This document shows positions 1 to 8,624 of a DNA stretch of 64,000 nt, piece after piece (position 1 is the first letter of the stretch; each line of letters starts with the position of its first letter). Made by a program: the position numbers and the translations under genes. The DNA is from Zhengella mangrovi (GTDB lineage: Bacteria; Pseudomonadota; Alphaproteobacteria; Rhizobiales; Rhizobiaceae): the NCBI RefSeq assembly GCF_002727065.1, contig NZ_PDVP01000006.1, positions 1 to 64,000 on the forward strand. Reading direction: 5' to 3'. Under the pieces are notes generated by a model. That model ran no database searches. It was given only the letters and a program-made list of their open reading frames with translations, and was not told the DNA's origin.

Positions 1-801
1 CAGGTCACGACGGCTGTCGCCAGTCCGGCATCGGTCGGCTGGGTGATGTCGCTCGGCAGTCCGGACAGGACCGGGTTCTCGCCATCGGTGACGGTCACGG
101 TGAAGCTGCCGGTGGCGGTGTTCCCGGCCGCATCGGTGGCGGTATAGGTGACCGTCGTCTCGCCAATCGGGAAGGCATCGCCGGGAGTGTGCGTCGAGGT
201 CAGGGTGACACCGGGGGCATTGTCGCTCGCCGTCGGCTCTGTCCAGGTCACGACGGCGGTTGCCAGTCCTGCGTCGGTCGGCTGGGTGATGTCGGTGGGC
301 AGGCCGGACAGGACCGGGTTCTCGCCATCGGTGACCGTGACCTTGAACGAGCCGGTGGCGGTGTTCCCGGCCGCATCGGTGGCGGTATAGGTGACCGTCG
401 TCTCGCCGAGCGGGAAGGCATCACCGGGATTGTGCGTCGAGGTCAGGGTGACGCCGGGCGCATTGTCGCTCGCCGTCGGCGCCGTCCAGGTGACCACCGC
501 GGTTGCCAGTCCGGCATCGGTCGGCTGGGTGATGTCGCTCGGCAGGCCGGACAGGACCGGGTTCTCGCCATCGGTGACCGTGACCTTGAACGAGCCGGTA
601 GCTGTATTCCCGGCCGCGTCGGTCGCGGTATAGGTGACCGTCGTCTCGCCGAGCGGGAAGGCATCGCCGGGGTTATGCGTCGAGGTGAGCGTGACGCCCG
701 GCGCATTGTCGCTCGCCGTCGGCGCCGTCCAGGTCACCACCGCGGTTGCCAGTCCGGCATCGGTCGGCTGGGTGATGTCGCTCGGCAGTCCGGACAGCAC
801 C
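1..801 (-). repeat. Tandem 243-bp HYR repeats
   Basis: The string CCGGACAG recurs at 61, 304, 547 and 790, an exact 243-bp period. Each unit encodes 81 residues of an HYR/Ig-like module. Copies differ mainly by silent changes, and the array continues past the left edge. Confidence 0.9.
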
Positions 802-1976
802 GGGGGCGTTGCGTCCACAATTGGGTCCTCGGCCTCGACCCGGAGGCTAGCGACACCGTACTCATAGGCGCTGTTGAGCGCTTTGTCGTATAGCCCTACG
901 TCAACGCTATACTCCCCGGTTTCGGAATATTGCGGGATAGTCAGCACACCTTTCCAAGTGCCGTTGTTGACCGTGCCGGATACCACCGTCCAAATGTTGG
1001 CGCCGGCCGCGTTGTTCCCGCTCGGGTTCTTAAGCCAGACCGCAATGGACGAAATCCCGCTGATGTCGTCGGTGAAGCTCACCGCAACCTCGACCTGCGC
1101 AGGCCCCGAGCTAATATTGGCAACGGTGGGTGTTACCCTGACCGCAGTCAGAACAGGGGGCGTTGTGTCCACAACTGGGTTGTCGACCTCGACCCGGAGG
1201 CTAGCGACACCGTACTCATAGGCGCTGTTGAGCGCTTTGTCGTATAGCCCTACGTCAACGCTATACTCCCCGGTTTCGGAATATTGCGGGATGGTCAGCA
1301 CACCTTTCCAAGTGCCGTTGTTGACCGTGCCAGAAACCACCGTCCAGATGTTGGCGCCGGCCGCGTTGTTCCCGCTCGGGTTCTTAAGCCAGACCGCAAT
1401 GGACGAAATCCCGCTGATGTCGTCGGTGAAGCTCACCGCAACCTCGACCTGCGCAGGCCCCGAGCTAATATTGGCAACGGTGGGTGTTACCCTGACCGCA
1501 GTCAGAACAGGGGGCGTTGTGTCCACAACTGGGTTGTCGGCCTCGACCCGGAGGCTAGCAACACCGTACTCATAGGCGCTGTTGAGCGCTTTGTCGTATA
1601 GCCCTACGTCAACGCTATACTCCCCGGTTTCGGAATATTGCGGGATGGTCAGCACACCTTTCCAAGTGCCGTTGTTGACCGTGCCGGATACCACCGTCCA
1701 AATGTTGGCGCCGGCCGCGTTGTTCCCGCTCGGGTTCTTAAACCAGACAGCAATGGACGAAATTCCACTGATGTCATCGGTGAAGCTCACCGCGACCTCG
1801 ACCTGAGCAGGGCCCGAGCTAATATCGGCAACGGTGGGTGTTACCGTGACCCCAGTCAGAACAGGGGGCGTTAGATCGACCTGTGCTTGCGCGGGCAATA
1901 GATATGTCACCATCATGGCGCCGATTGCGAGCGCTAAGCTGTAGAGCCGGAAATCACGAAGAATACGAAAACTCAC
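1..1976 (-). CDS. Secreted HYR/Ig-like tandem-repeat protein (3' end outside window)
   Basis: Read leftward from a GTG at 1976, which has an in-frame TAG immediately before it. The first ~32 residues form a clear signal peptide (basic start, hydrophobic core, PAQAQ cleavage region). Three 118-residue repeats beginning TPPVLT follow, then 81-residue units with the HYR pattern (PSDITQPTD, PLGETTVTYTATDAAGN). HYR domains are Ig-like modules of extracellular or adhesion proteins; the function here (surface adhesion or matrix) is inferred. About 658 codons are visible with no stop before the left edge, so the C-terminus is missing. An alternative ATG lies at 1916 but would cut into the signal peptide. 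Plus-strand open frames here are shadows produced by the repeats. Confidence 0.85.
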   Translation of the reverse strand, partial: MSFRILRDFRLYSLALAIGAMMVTYLLPAQAQVDLTPPVLTGVTVTPTVADISSGPAQVEVAVSFTDDISGISSIAVWFKNPSGNNAAGANIWTVVSGTVNNGTWKGVLTIPQYSETGEYSVDVGLYDKALNSAYEYGVASLRVEADNPVVDTTPPVLTAVRVTPTVANISSGPAQVEVAVSFTDDISGISSIAVWLKNPSGNNAAGANIWTVVSGTVNNGTWKGVLTIPQYSETGEYSVDVGLYDKALNSAYEYGVASLRVEVDNPVVDTTPPVLTAVRVTPTVANISSGPAQVEVAVSFTDDISGISSIAVWLKNPSGNNAAGANIWTVVSGTVNNGTWKGVLTIPQYSETGEYSVDVGLYDKALNSAYEYGVASLRVEAEDPIVDATPPVLSGLPSDITQPTDAGLATAVVTWTAPTASDNAPGVTLTSTHNPGDAFPLGETTVTYTATDAAGNTATGSFKVTVTDGENPVLSGLPSDITQPTDAGLATAVVTWTAPTASDNAPGVTLTSTHNPGDAFPLGETTVTYTATDAAGNTATGSFKVTVTDGENPVLSGLPTDITQPTDAGLATAVVTWTEPTASDNAPGVTLTSTHTPGDAFPIGETTVTYTATDAAGNTATGSFTVTVTDGENPVLSGLPSDITQPTDAGLATAVVT
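810..1871 (-). repeat. Three tandem 354-bp coding repeats
   Basis: Units at about 1518-1871, 1164-1517 and 810-1163 are nearly identical at DNA level; each boundary carries the string GGGGGCGTT. Each encodes 118 residues with the stretch VSFTDDISGISSIAVW and a SLRVEAD end. The outermost copy (1518-1871) has the most substitutions, a pattern seen when internal copies are homogenised by recombination. Confidence 0.9.
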
Positions 1977-2184
1977 CTACAACACCCACTAGCCTTGTTG
2001 GACATCGAACGCACGAGCGATCAGAGTTTTCCGCCTCAGCCACCCGCATGGCACGCATGGATTTCTATTCTTTTGAAAAAGGACGAACCTCTACCAGTCA
2101 ATTGTAGCTGATGTTAATCTTTCGGTTTGTAGTCAAAATAGCGCGGATGCCAAAAATACTGACGTAAAGCTTCATTGAACCGCT

Positions 2185-2243
2185 GGGGTGGGTGCCCCCT
2201 TCCGCTGACATCATACGATACTGGCGGAAGGGGCATCCACCCC
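2185..2243. repeat. Long imperfect inverted repeat in the gap left of the HNH gene
   Basis: Arms at 2185-2205 and 2224-2243 form a ~20-bp stem with one bulge and one G-T pair, around an 18-nt loop. It lies between the HNH gene stop (2325) and the repeat-protein start (1976). No T-run follows directly on either strand, so it may be a transcript-end hairpin or a REP-like palindrome. Nothing else is recognisable in 1977-2324. Confidence 0.55.
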
Positions 2244-2324
2244 ATCCATTCAGGACGCATTCCGAAAGAAGCTAGCGGGATCTCGAAAAGATCCTCCTTC
2301 GCGAAAAAGTATTCAAGCACATAC

Positions 2325-3023
2325 CTAGCCTCTGTGGCTGGACATCCGTGTCATTCCAAGGGCAGTACGCAGCTTTTTTAGGCCTACCCGGCCGGGCATC
2401 GTATCACTCATCCAAGCATGGGTGAGCCTGTGGCAATTGGCGCAAATACCAATGAGATCGTCTTTCTTTGTGCGCCTCTCGCCTTCGGATACTGGCATAA
2501 GATGATGGGCTTCGATGACGCTTTTTCCAAGAGCCCCATAGCGCTCAGAGAAATCGGTATCGCAGATCTGGCAGACCCCATTAGCCTCTTCACGGATTTC
2601 CCGTGCAAGACGGGGATCGCGTTCATATTTCTTATGCGTGGCCATAAACGCTGATCCCTCATCAGCTTCAGCAACGTCGCGCTTTATTTTCCCAAGGCTT
2701 GGCTGGCCATCGCTGAAGATGAATCGGATTTCATCTCCGACTTCACAATCTTGTAGAGCGTCAACCATATCGGGAAGGCTGTTAAAGGTAAGCTCATTGC
2801 CACTGGAAAATCGCCGAATAAAGGGAATAGGCATTTCCCGACTTGGGAACTCTGCATAGCCCTCGACTTCACGTCCATCTTTCGCCCAACCCTCAAAGTC
2901 CTCGTGTGAAAAACTAAGCCCGAAGGTCTTGCGATCGGGATTGCGGACCTCGTAGACCACAACTCCATCATCCTCTATCCAAGGCGTTCCAGCCCTTCGC
3001 CCGTTGGCATATGTATTTGCCAT
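2325..3023 (-). CDS. HNH endonuclease-domain protein
   Basis: 232 residues. The C-terminal third carries an HNH/McrA-like nuclease: a CQIC pair near residue 151, then IEAHHLMP (the His-His catalytic core) and ICANCHRLTH, giving a zinc-binding Cys pair and the last histidine. The N-terminal ~130 residues resemble no family I can name and may be a target-recognition module. Upstream sequence has GAGGAGAAT just before the ATG. It sits alone at the edge of a region rich in restriction and recombination genes, so a defence role is plausible but inferred. Confidence 0.75.
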   Translation of the reverse strand: MANTYANGRRAGTPWIEDDGVVVYEVRNPDRKTFGLSFSHEDFEGWAKDGREVEGYAEFPSREMPIPFIRRFSSGNELTFNSLPDMVDALQDCEVGDEIRFIFSDGQPSLGKIKRDVAEADEGSAFMATHKKYERDPRLAREIREEANGVCQICDTDFSERYGALGKSVIEAHHLMPVSEGERRTKKDDLIGICANCHRLTHAWMSDTMPGRVGLKKLRTALGMTRMSSHRG

Positions 3024-3251
3024 ATTATTCTCCTCCTCGGAAATGGGGCGCCCAGCCCTGATTTACGGAAGTCATTTGGTTGACGTCATGGAGTACTAGC
3101 CGTCGCGCCGACAGGTACATCTTTTCAGATTGTACTCAGGATCGCACCATCCCGATTCCTCCCCCGTCTATATGTGATAATGTCCTTTATCGTATGTAGG
3201 CGCACTGCATCTGCGGGCGTGCGTGTGTGAATGAATGAGAGAGGGACGAGA

Positions 3252-3878
3252 ATGAACGATAAACAGTCTGATAGCTTCGACTGGATGAAGTTTCTCAAGG
3301 CACATCCGCTCGTGGTTGCCGCAACTCTTGTTGCAAGCGGTGCGACCGGCGGCATCTCTGTCTATATAGCCTTCAGTGCCCTAATCGATAACGCAGCCGG
3401 TCTCGCCGTGAATGCCCGTATCGAAGAGCTTCGGAAAAGCCTTGGCGCGTTTCCCCCAGATGCAGTTGTAGCCTTTGATCTCAAAGGAGGCTGTCCTACG
3501 GGTTGGGATAACGTGACAGATACGGAGGAAGGAAGACAGCGCTTTGCGGGGCGCTTCATCGTTGCCGCGGGCCCAGCTCAGATGCGCTCTGAAGGAGGCT
3601 CCACAGAAGAGCGAAAATTCAGGATTGGAGGCGGCGAAGAGCGGGTTACGCTTGAGACAGATCAGATGCCCAATCATAGACACGCCATTTACCCCCATTC
3701 AGGCGTGTTAGCCTCAAACGATCCCGCTCAAAGTATACCGCGTGCGCAGGGTGCCGGCGCTACTGGTGAAATCAATCAAGTGAGAAACGGCGTGACGGGC
3801 GCTGAAGGTGGCGGACAATCACACAACAATATGCCGCCCTACATCGCCCTCCACTACTGCAAAAAGAATAAAGCGTGA
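3252..3878 (+). CDS. Membrane-anchored phage tail-collar-like protein
   Basis: 208 residues from the ATG at 3252, chosen because GAGGGACGAGA precedes it; an upstream in-frame ATG at 3231 has no ribosome site. One transmembrane helix near residues 22-50 (VVAATLVASGATGGISVYIA) is followed by a short helix and a ~150-residue region with tail-collar/short-tail-fibre features: CPTGWD, RFAGRFIVAAG, DQMPNHRHA and the terminal HNNMPPYIALHYC. Such domains normally form phage receptor-binding tips or MdpB-like proteins; a membrane anchor is unusual. The stop overlaps the GTG start of the downstream integrase by 4 bases, so the two are probably co-translated. Function unknown. Confidence 0.65.
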   Translation: MNDKQSDSFDWMKFLKAHPLVVAATLVASGATGGISVYIAFSALIDNAAGLAVNARIEELRKSLGAFPPDAVVAFDLKGGCPTGWDNVTDTEEGRQRFAGRFIVAAGPAQMRSEGGSTEERKFRIGGGEERVTLETDQMPNHRHAIYPHSGVLASNDPAQSIPRAQGAGATGEINQVRNGVTGAEGGGQSHNNMPPYIALHYCKKNKA

Positions 3879-4828
3879 CCGCAATCATCCCAGCTAAAGC
3901 CTTTGTCCCCTCCCCCGTTGAACAGACGGGGGAACTGGCACAGCGGCGCTTCCTCGAATTCTTCACCGCCAACATCCGCAATGCGCATACCCGCAAGGCC
4001 TATGCGCGGGCGGCGATTGATTTCATGGACTGGTGCGCGGAGCACGGCATCACCGCCCTGCCCCAGATCCAGCCCGTGCATGTGGCGGCGTGGATCGAGG
4101 AGATTGGCCGCACCCACAGCGCCCCGACCGTCAAGCAGCGCCTTGCCGCCATTCGGCACCTGTTTGACTGGATGGTGACCGGTCAGGCCATGCCGTCCAA
4201 TCCGGCGCACACGGTGCGCGGCCCGAAACATTTGGTGCGCAAGGGCAAGACGCCTGTGCTGCCCCCGGACGAAGCTCGTCGGCTGCTCGACAGCATTCCG
4301 ACCGATACCATGGCCGGACTGCGTGACCGCGCCTTGATTGGGCTCATGACTTACAGTTTTGCCCGGATTGGTGCGGCGCTCGCCATGGAGGTTCGCGACG
4401 TTTACGTCCAGAGTCGGCGGCTTTGGGTGCGCCTGCATGAGAAAGGCGGCAATGTGCATGAAATGCCCTGCCACCACACGCTGGAGGACTATCTGCAAAC
4501 CTATATCGACACGGCCGGGCTGAAGGACGACCCGCGCGGGCCACTCTTCCGTACCATCGGCCGGGGGACCGGTCAGCTGACCCGTACCCCCCTGCCCCAA
4601 TCCAATGCCTATGCGATGATCCGCCGCCGCGCCAAGGCGGCCGGGATCGACACCGAGGTTGGCTGTCACACCTTCCGGGCCACCGGCATTACCGCCTACC
4701 TGAAGAATGGCGGAACGCTGGAACGCGCTGCTGCCATGGCCAACCATGCGTCAACGCGAACGACCCAGCTCTATGATCGGCGAAGCGATAAAGTCAGCCT
4801 TGATGAGGTCGAACGGATTTTGATCTAG
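3875..4828 (+). CDS. Tyrosine recombinase/integrase
   Basis: 317 residues. It has an N-terminal SAM-like core-binding domain (about 20-110) and a C-terminal catalytic domain with the full set of active-site residues: R164 (SFARIGAA), K190 (LHEKGG), H265 and R268 (CHTFRATG), H291 (MANHAS) and nucleophile Y300 (TQLYDRR). GTG start at 3875 overlaps the preceding stop as GTGA. XerC/D-like length and motifs suggest site-specific integration or resolution for the surrounding island. No excisionase gene is next to it. Confidence 0.9.
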   Translation: MTAIIPAKAFVPSPVEQTGELAQRRFLEFFTANIRNAHTRKAYARAAIDFMDWCAEHGITALPQIQPVHVAAWIEEIGRTHSAPTVKQRLAAIRHLFDWMVTGQAMPSNPAHTVRGPKHLVRKGKTPVLPPDEARRLLDSIPTDTMAGLRDRALIGLMTYSFARIGAALAMEVRDVYVQSRRLWVRLHEKGGNVHEMPCHHTLEDYLQTYIDTAGLKDDPRGPLFRTIGRGTGQLTRTPLPQSNAYAMIRRRAKAAGIDTEVGCHTFRATGITAYLKNGGTLERAAAMANHASTRTTQLYDRRSDKVSLDEVERILI

Positions 4829-4851
4829 GTAATTTCTAACGAAAGCGTGCG

Positions 4852-5802
4852 ATGAACCCGATCCTGCAAAGATACGATGGTCGCTTGCCCTTTTCCGTAA
4901 ACGAACGCGATATCGATCTGTTGCTCATCGAACAGCTACACGTCTCAAAGGGCTTTGCAGACCGACTGGTTTCCGTTCTCGGACTGGAAGGGGCGACCAT
5001 GGAGAAAGTCGAGCATAGTGTCTACCGAGAGCACGGTGAAACAGATGTGCTGCTGACTGTTCGCCACGAAGGTCAGCGCGTTGCCGTGATGATTGAGGAT
5101 AAGATTGGCGCCGTTATACAGCCGGATCAGTGCAGGCGATATCACGTGCGTGGTCAGGCGCTTTGCGACTCAGGCGATGTCGAACGATATTTTACCGTAC
5201 TGTGCGCTCCGGCCAGTTACATTTCGGGTGTTCCAGTTTCCGATAAAGATGATTGGCACCGGCGCATTTCCTTTGAGGAAATCGCCCAAATAGTATCCGA
5301 TGAAGCTTTTCCGGGCTGGGAGTGGCGTCATGCTTTGCTTGATGCAGCCTCATCCCGGCGAAAACGCGCCTACGCTGCGAACAACAAAACAAGCACTCAA
5401 TATGACCCAATGATCGCCGAACTGAAGGTTGCATACCGGAATTTTGTTCTCGCAAACTACCCGAAGATCAAGGCATCGGAGCAGACCGGGAAGGACCGGG
5501 AATACTTTCTCGGAATCGATGGATTGCCGAGCGGAATCCGATTCAAGCATTCCTTTTTCGCAGGTGATGTCAGTCTGATTTTTGAAAAGCGATGGGTAGA
5601 AGTGGCGAACAGAATCCTTGCCAAGGAAATCCCTCCGGATGCTTGGCTAGCCCCGCATGGGAGTGAACTTCACGTCCGTATTGCAACGGAGGTAATGGAT
5701 CCCGATGCCCCCTTTGACGGGCAAGAGGAAATCGTCGCCGCCGCACTGGAAAAGATTCTCCGGATGGAGGGTTTGGCAAAAAGCGTCGCCGAAGCTTCAT
5801 AA
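4852..5802 (+). CDS. PD-(D/E)XK nuclease-family protein
   Basis: 316 residues, 23 bp after the integrase. The motif HGETDVLL (D65), then VMIEDKIGA (E82-x-K84) and Q90 with a following RRYH fits the D...ExK...Q pattern of the PD-(D/E)XK superfamily. It lacks visible membrane segments or a signal peptide. The C-terminal half (about 185-305) has a second alpha/beta domain of no family I recognise. Related proteins are common in defence and mobile loci and are mostly annotated as hypothetical. A nuclease role is inferred from the catalytic pattern; target unknown. Confidence 0.7.
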   Translation: MNPILQRYDGRLPFSVNERDIDLLLIEQLHVSKGFADRLVSVLGLEGATMEKVEHSVYREHGETDVLLTVRHEGQRVAVMIEDKIGAVIQPDQCRRYHVRGQALCDSGDVERYFTVLCAPASYISGVPVSDKDDWHRRISFEEIAQIVSDEAFPGWEWRHALLDAASSRRKRAYAANNKTSTQYDPMIAELKVAYRNFVLANYPKIKASEQTGKDREYFLGIDGLPSGIRFKHSFFAGDVSLIFEKRWVEVANRILAKEIPPDAWLAPHGSELHVRIATEVMDPDAPFDGQEEIVAAALEKILRMEGLAKSVAEAS

Positions 5803-6186
5803 TAGGCGGCACGAGTCAGACAACCTGTCAATCCAAGAGGGGCGATTGATAGCTGCCCCTTCCTTTATTTCATTCAGCTGCTCACAAAGCAGCATGATAC
5901 CGATGCCGATCATGATCAATCCGATGGCCAACGAAGAGGTTTTGATCGGCGCCCGTTCAAGCTCCCAGATGATCGGCGGGAACGGCAGGATCGGGTATAC
6001 GATAAATACGGCGGTAGTATTTGTTGCTGCGAGCGTGCTGAGTTGCGAAATTGGGACGGTTCTACCCTTTCGGAAGCATTATGAAAGGCATCCAGCTTTT
6101 TTCACCTTTCGTTTTGGTTCCAATAAGATGCAAGCTATCCGAAAGCTGAGCAGGTCAACGATTCCAGCCAAAGGGAGGAGTGATCT
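5803..6186. other. Intergenic region before mcrB with a hydrophobic open stretch
   Basis: No convincing gene. The minus strand from about 6075 to 5810 is open and encodes a hydrophobic stretch (FIVYPILPFPPIIWEL, LAIGLIMIGIGIM) but has no good start codon, so it may be a membrane-gene remnant. An AGGGAGGAG ribosome site at 6172-6180 serves mcrB. Confidence 0.4.
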
Positions 6187-8622
6187 TTGAGTCGATTTTG
6201 TGGAACGTGCGATTCCGAACCCATCCTTGAAGCTTCGGCATTCTGGCGGCAGCAGGCACTTGAGTCGGACGGATCGGTCTTCTCCAACGCCTCTCTTTGG
6301 ACTCAAGAGAACATCGAGTTGCTGGTCACCCACTTTGTTGAGAACCCTCATGCAGGCGATGGTAGCTTTTCGGAAAAATTAGGGCAGCAGTTGGAGAAAG
6401 CTGAGCCTAAGGCTAAGCAATTGGCTGCTGAAATGATGTGGGTAATGTTGCTCTGCCCCAGCAATACTGGCCCTTCAAAAAAGCGGGAACTGGTCGAGGA
6501 AATTTGGCATTGGTCCGGCATGCGCTTGTCACCGGACACGAGGTGGCTCTCCGACGCAATTCTCGGAGGTATTGGTAGCGCTGGCACGGCCTACAATACC
6601 AACCGTTGGCGTGAGCTTGTGTTCATGATCCGCTTTGGGCGGTCTTGGAAGATACTACCAGCTGATAAACGCCAGCGGCTGCTGAATGACGGTTGGGCAT
6701 TTGCTGAATGGCTTGCTGAAATTCCTGAAGCCGACGCCCGTCAGCTCCGGCATATGCTTCTATTCCTCCTCTTTCCTGACGACTTCGAGCGGATCTTCGG
6801 TGGCACTGACCGTCGGTCCGTCGTCGCAGCATTCACACAGAGGTCGAAATCTGAAGTCAAGCAATTGGATGCGGTTAGAATTGATCGAGAACTGCAGCGC
6901 ATTCGCCATGAGGCCGAACAGAAACATCCGGACCAACAACTGGATTTCTACATAGAGCCATTGGCGGGGAAGTGGATGGAAGCGGGACCATCCACGATGG
7001 ATCAAATCACCGAGGTGCATGTCTTAGCTGCGATCGCAGAGATCGATGCCGACGGCATTCCAGCCGGCGCCCAGTCAACCTTTTATGACCTAATTCACGG
7101 GGGTCGGCGATATCCACCAAAATATGTTTTATCGCTCGCTGCAAAATACGCTCGCGGCGAGATCTTGGACCGCCAGGATTTCAGTGGTGGAGAAAAATCC
7201 AAGGCATTCAAACATCTTAGAAAGATCGGATTCCATATCGAACCAAAAGACATGATAGCCGACACGCTATCACGTTTCGTGGCTCAAGCCGACGAAGGTA
7301 CAGATCTCCGAACGAGTGATTATCCAAACACCTTCCAAGAGCTGAAGATGAAAGTGAGCTTTGGCCAGGGAAACTATGCCAAAGTCCCTTGGATCGCGAT
7401 TGTAAGCTATGGGCAAGAAGTCCAGAAGGGCATTTATCCGGTCCTTCTCTACTTCAAATCGTCTGGCATCCTAATCCTCGCATATGGGATCAGCGAGACC
7501 AATGTGCCCGAAGTTGATTGGCAAGCCGGGCAATCTGAACCAACTATTGCGCAGTATTTCCGGGACGAATTTCAATCGGTTCCTGAGCGCTATGGCCAGT
7601 CGAGGATTCGCAATATTTACCGCGTGGCCGACGGCCTGGATTTCAAGGCTATGGCCAACGACGTCGAGGGTATCGTTGCAGCCTACAGGGACGAGATGAA
7701 AGGACGCGCGCAAGGCGAGTTCGAGGAATCCACTGAACTTGAATCTTACACGCCCGAAGACGCCATCGAGGATCTGTTTGTCGATCGTCAGAAGTTCGAC
7801 CTAATGCTTTACCTCCTTCGCGAGAAGAAGAACATCATCCTGCAAGGTCCGCCCGGGGTCGGCAAAACTTATTTCAGCAAGCAGCTGGCCTATGCGCTCC
7901 TCGGACAAAAGGATCCCGATCGGGTCGGCATGGTCCAGTTTCACCAATCATATGCATACGAGGATTTTGTTCAGGGCTACCGCCCCTCGGGCGATGGTTT
8001 TCAGCTGCGTGATGGGATCTTTTTTCAATACTGCACCAAAGCCCGGCAAGACTTTTCTCGCGACTACGTCTTCATTATTGATGAGATAAACCGTGGCAAT
8101 CTGAGTAAGATTTTTGGTGAACTCATGTTGCTCATCGAAGCTGACAAGCGTGGCACCGATTGGGAGATTCCCCTAGCCTATAGCAGCGGACCCGATGAGC
8201 GGTTCTCAATCCCGGAGAACCTCTATCTGATCGGGCTCATGAACACAGCAGACCGTTCGTTGGCGATGGTCGATTACGCCCTGCGACGACGGTTTGGATT
8301 TGTCGACCTCGAGCCAGGTTTTGAAACCGACCAATTCAAAGAGTTCTTGGTCCGTCGCGGTACTGACGAGCATTTCCTCGACCGAGTCATTAACCGGCTC
8401 ATGATCGTAAACCAGCGCATAGCGGAGGATCAGGCCAATCTTGGAAAAGGGTACCGCATTGGACACAGCTTCTTCTGCTCTTTGCCAAAGGGTCATTCCC
8501 TCGATCTGGCGCACTACCGTCGGATTGTTCAGTGGGAAATCGAACCGCTTTTGCGTGAATATTGGTTTGACAATCCGGACAAAGCCGAGAGTCTAATCAA
8601 AGAGCTCATGCTGGTTGATTAG
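6187..8622 (+). CDS. mcrB: McrB-like AAA+ NTPase of a type IV modification-dependent restriction system
   Basis: 811 residues. TTG start at 6187, supported by AGGGAGGAG 6 bases upstream. C-terminal motor: Walker A GPPGVGKT (554-561), Walker B VFIIDEIN (628-635) and the sensor-like MNTADRS (685-691), the McrB/dynein-like AAA signature. The N-terminus is composite: a leading alpha-helical region (1-270), a ScoMcrA-head-like segment (about 275-350, HGGRRYPPKYVL) and an MrcB_N/DUF3578-like segment (about 355-510, WIAIVSYG, GIYPVLLYF). McrB binds modified DNA and hydrolyses GTP to drive translocation with McrC. The classic E. coli methylcytosine-binding domain is not obvious, so the recognised modification is unknown. 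Confidence 0.9.
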   Translation: MSRFCGTCDSEPILEASAFWRQQALESDGSVFSNASLWTQENIELLVTHFVENPHAGDGSFSEKLGQQLEKAEPKAKQLAAEMMWVMLLCPSNTGPSKKRELVEEIWHWSGMRLSPDTRWLSDAILGGIGSAGTAYNTNRWRELVFMIRFGRSWKILPADKRQRLLNDGWAFAEWLAEIPEADARQLRHMLLFLLFPDDFERIFGGTDRRSVVAAFTQRSKSEVKQLDAVRIDRELQRIRHEAEQKHPDQQLDFYIEPLAGKWMEAGPSTMDQITEVHVLAAIAEIDADGIPAGAQSTFYDLIHGGRRYPPKYVLSLAAKYARGEILDRQDFSGGEKSKAFKHLRKIGFHIEPKDMIADTLSRFVAQADEGTDLRTSDYPNTFQELKMKVSFGQGNYAKVPWIAIVSYGQEVQKGIYPVLLYFKSSGILILAYGISETNVPEVDWQAGQSEPTIAQYFRDEFQSVPERYGQSRIRNIYRVADGLDFKAMANDVEGIVAAYRDEMKGRAQGEFEESTELESYTPEDAIEDLFVDRQKFDLMLYLLREKKNIILQGPPGVGKTYFSKQLAYALLGQKDPDRVGMVQFHQSYAYEDFVQGYRPSGDGFQLRDGIFFQYCTKARQDFSRDYVFIIDEINRGNLSKIFGELMLLIEADKRGTDWEIPLAYSSGPDERFSIPENLYLIGLMNTADRSLAMVDYALRRRFGFVDLEPGFETDQFKEFLVRRGTDEHFLDRVINRLMIVNQRIAEDQANLGKGYRIGHSFFCSLPKGHSLDLAHYRRIVQWEIEPLLREYWFDNPDKAESLIKELMLVD

Positions 8623-8624
8623 CT

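Noticed and set aside
148-1874. Many plus-strand open frames of 74-234 codons
   Set aside because: They follow the repeat period exactly and are shadows of the minus-strand repeat protein, which has a signal peptide and HYR domains.
2114-2320. 68-codon open frame on the minus strand next to the HNH gene
   Set aside because: No ribosome site or family similarity; it is formed largely by the palindrome at 2185-2243.
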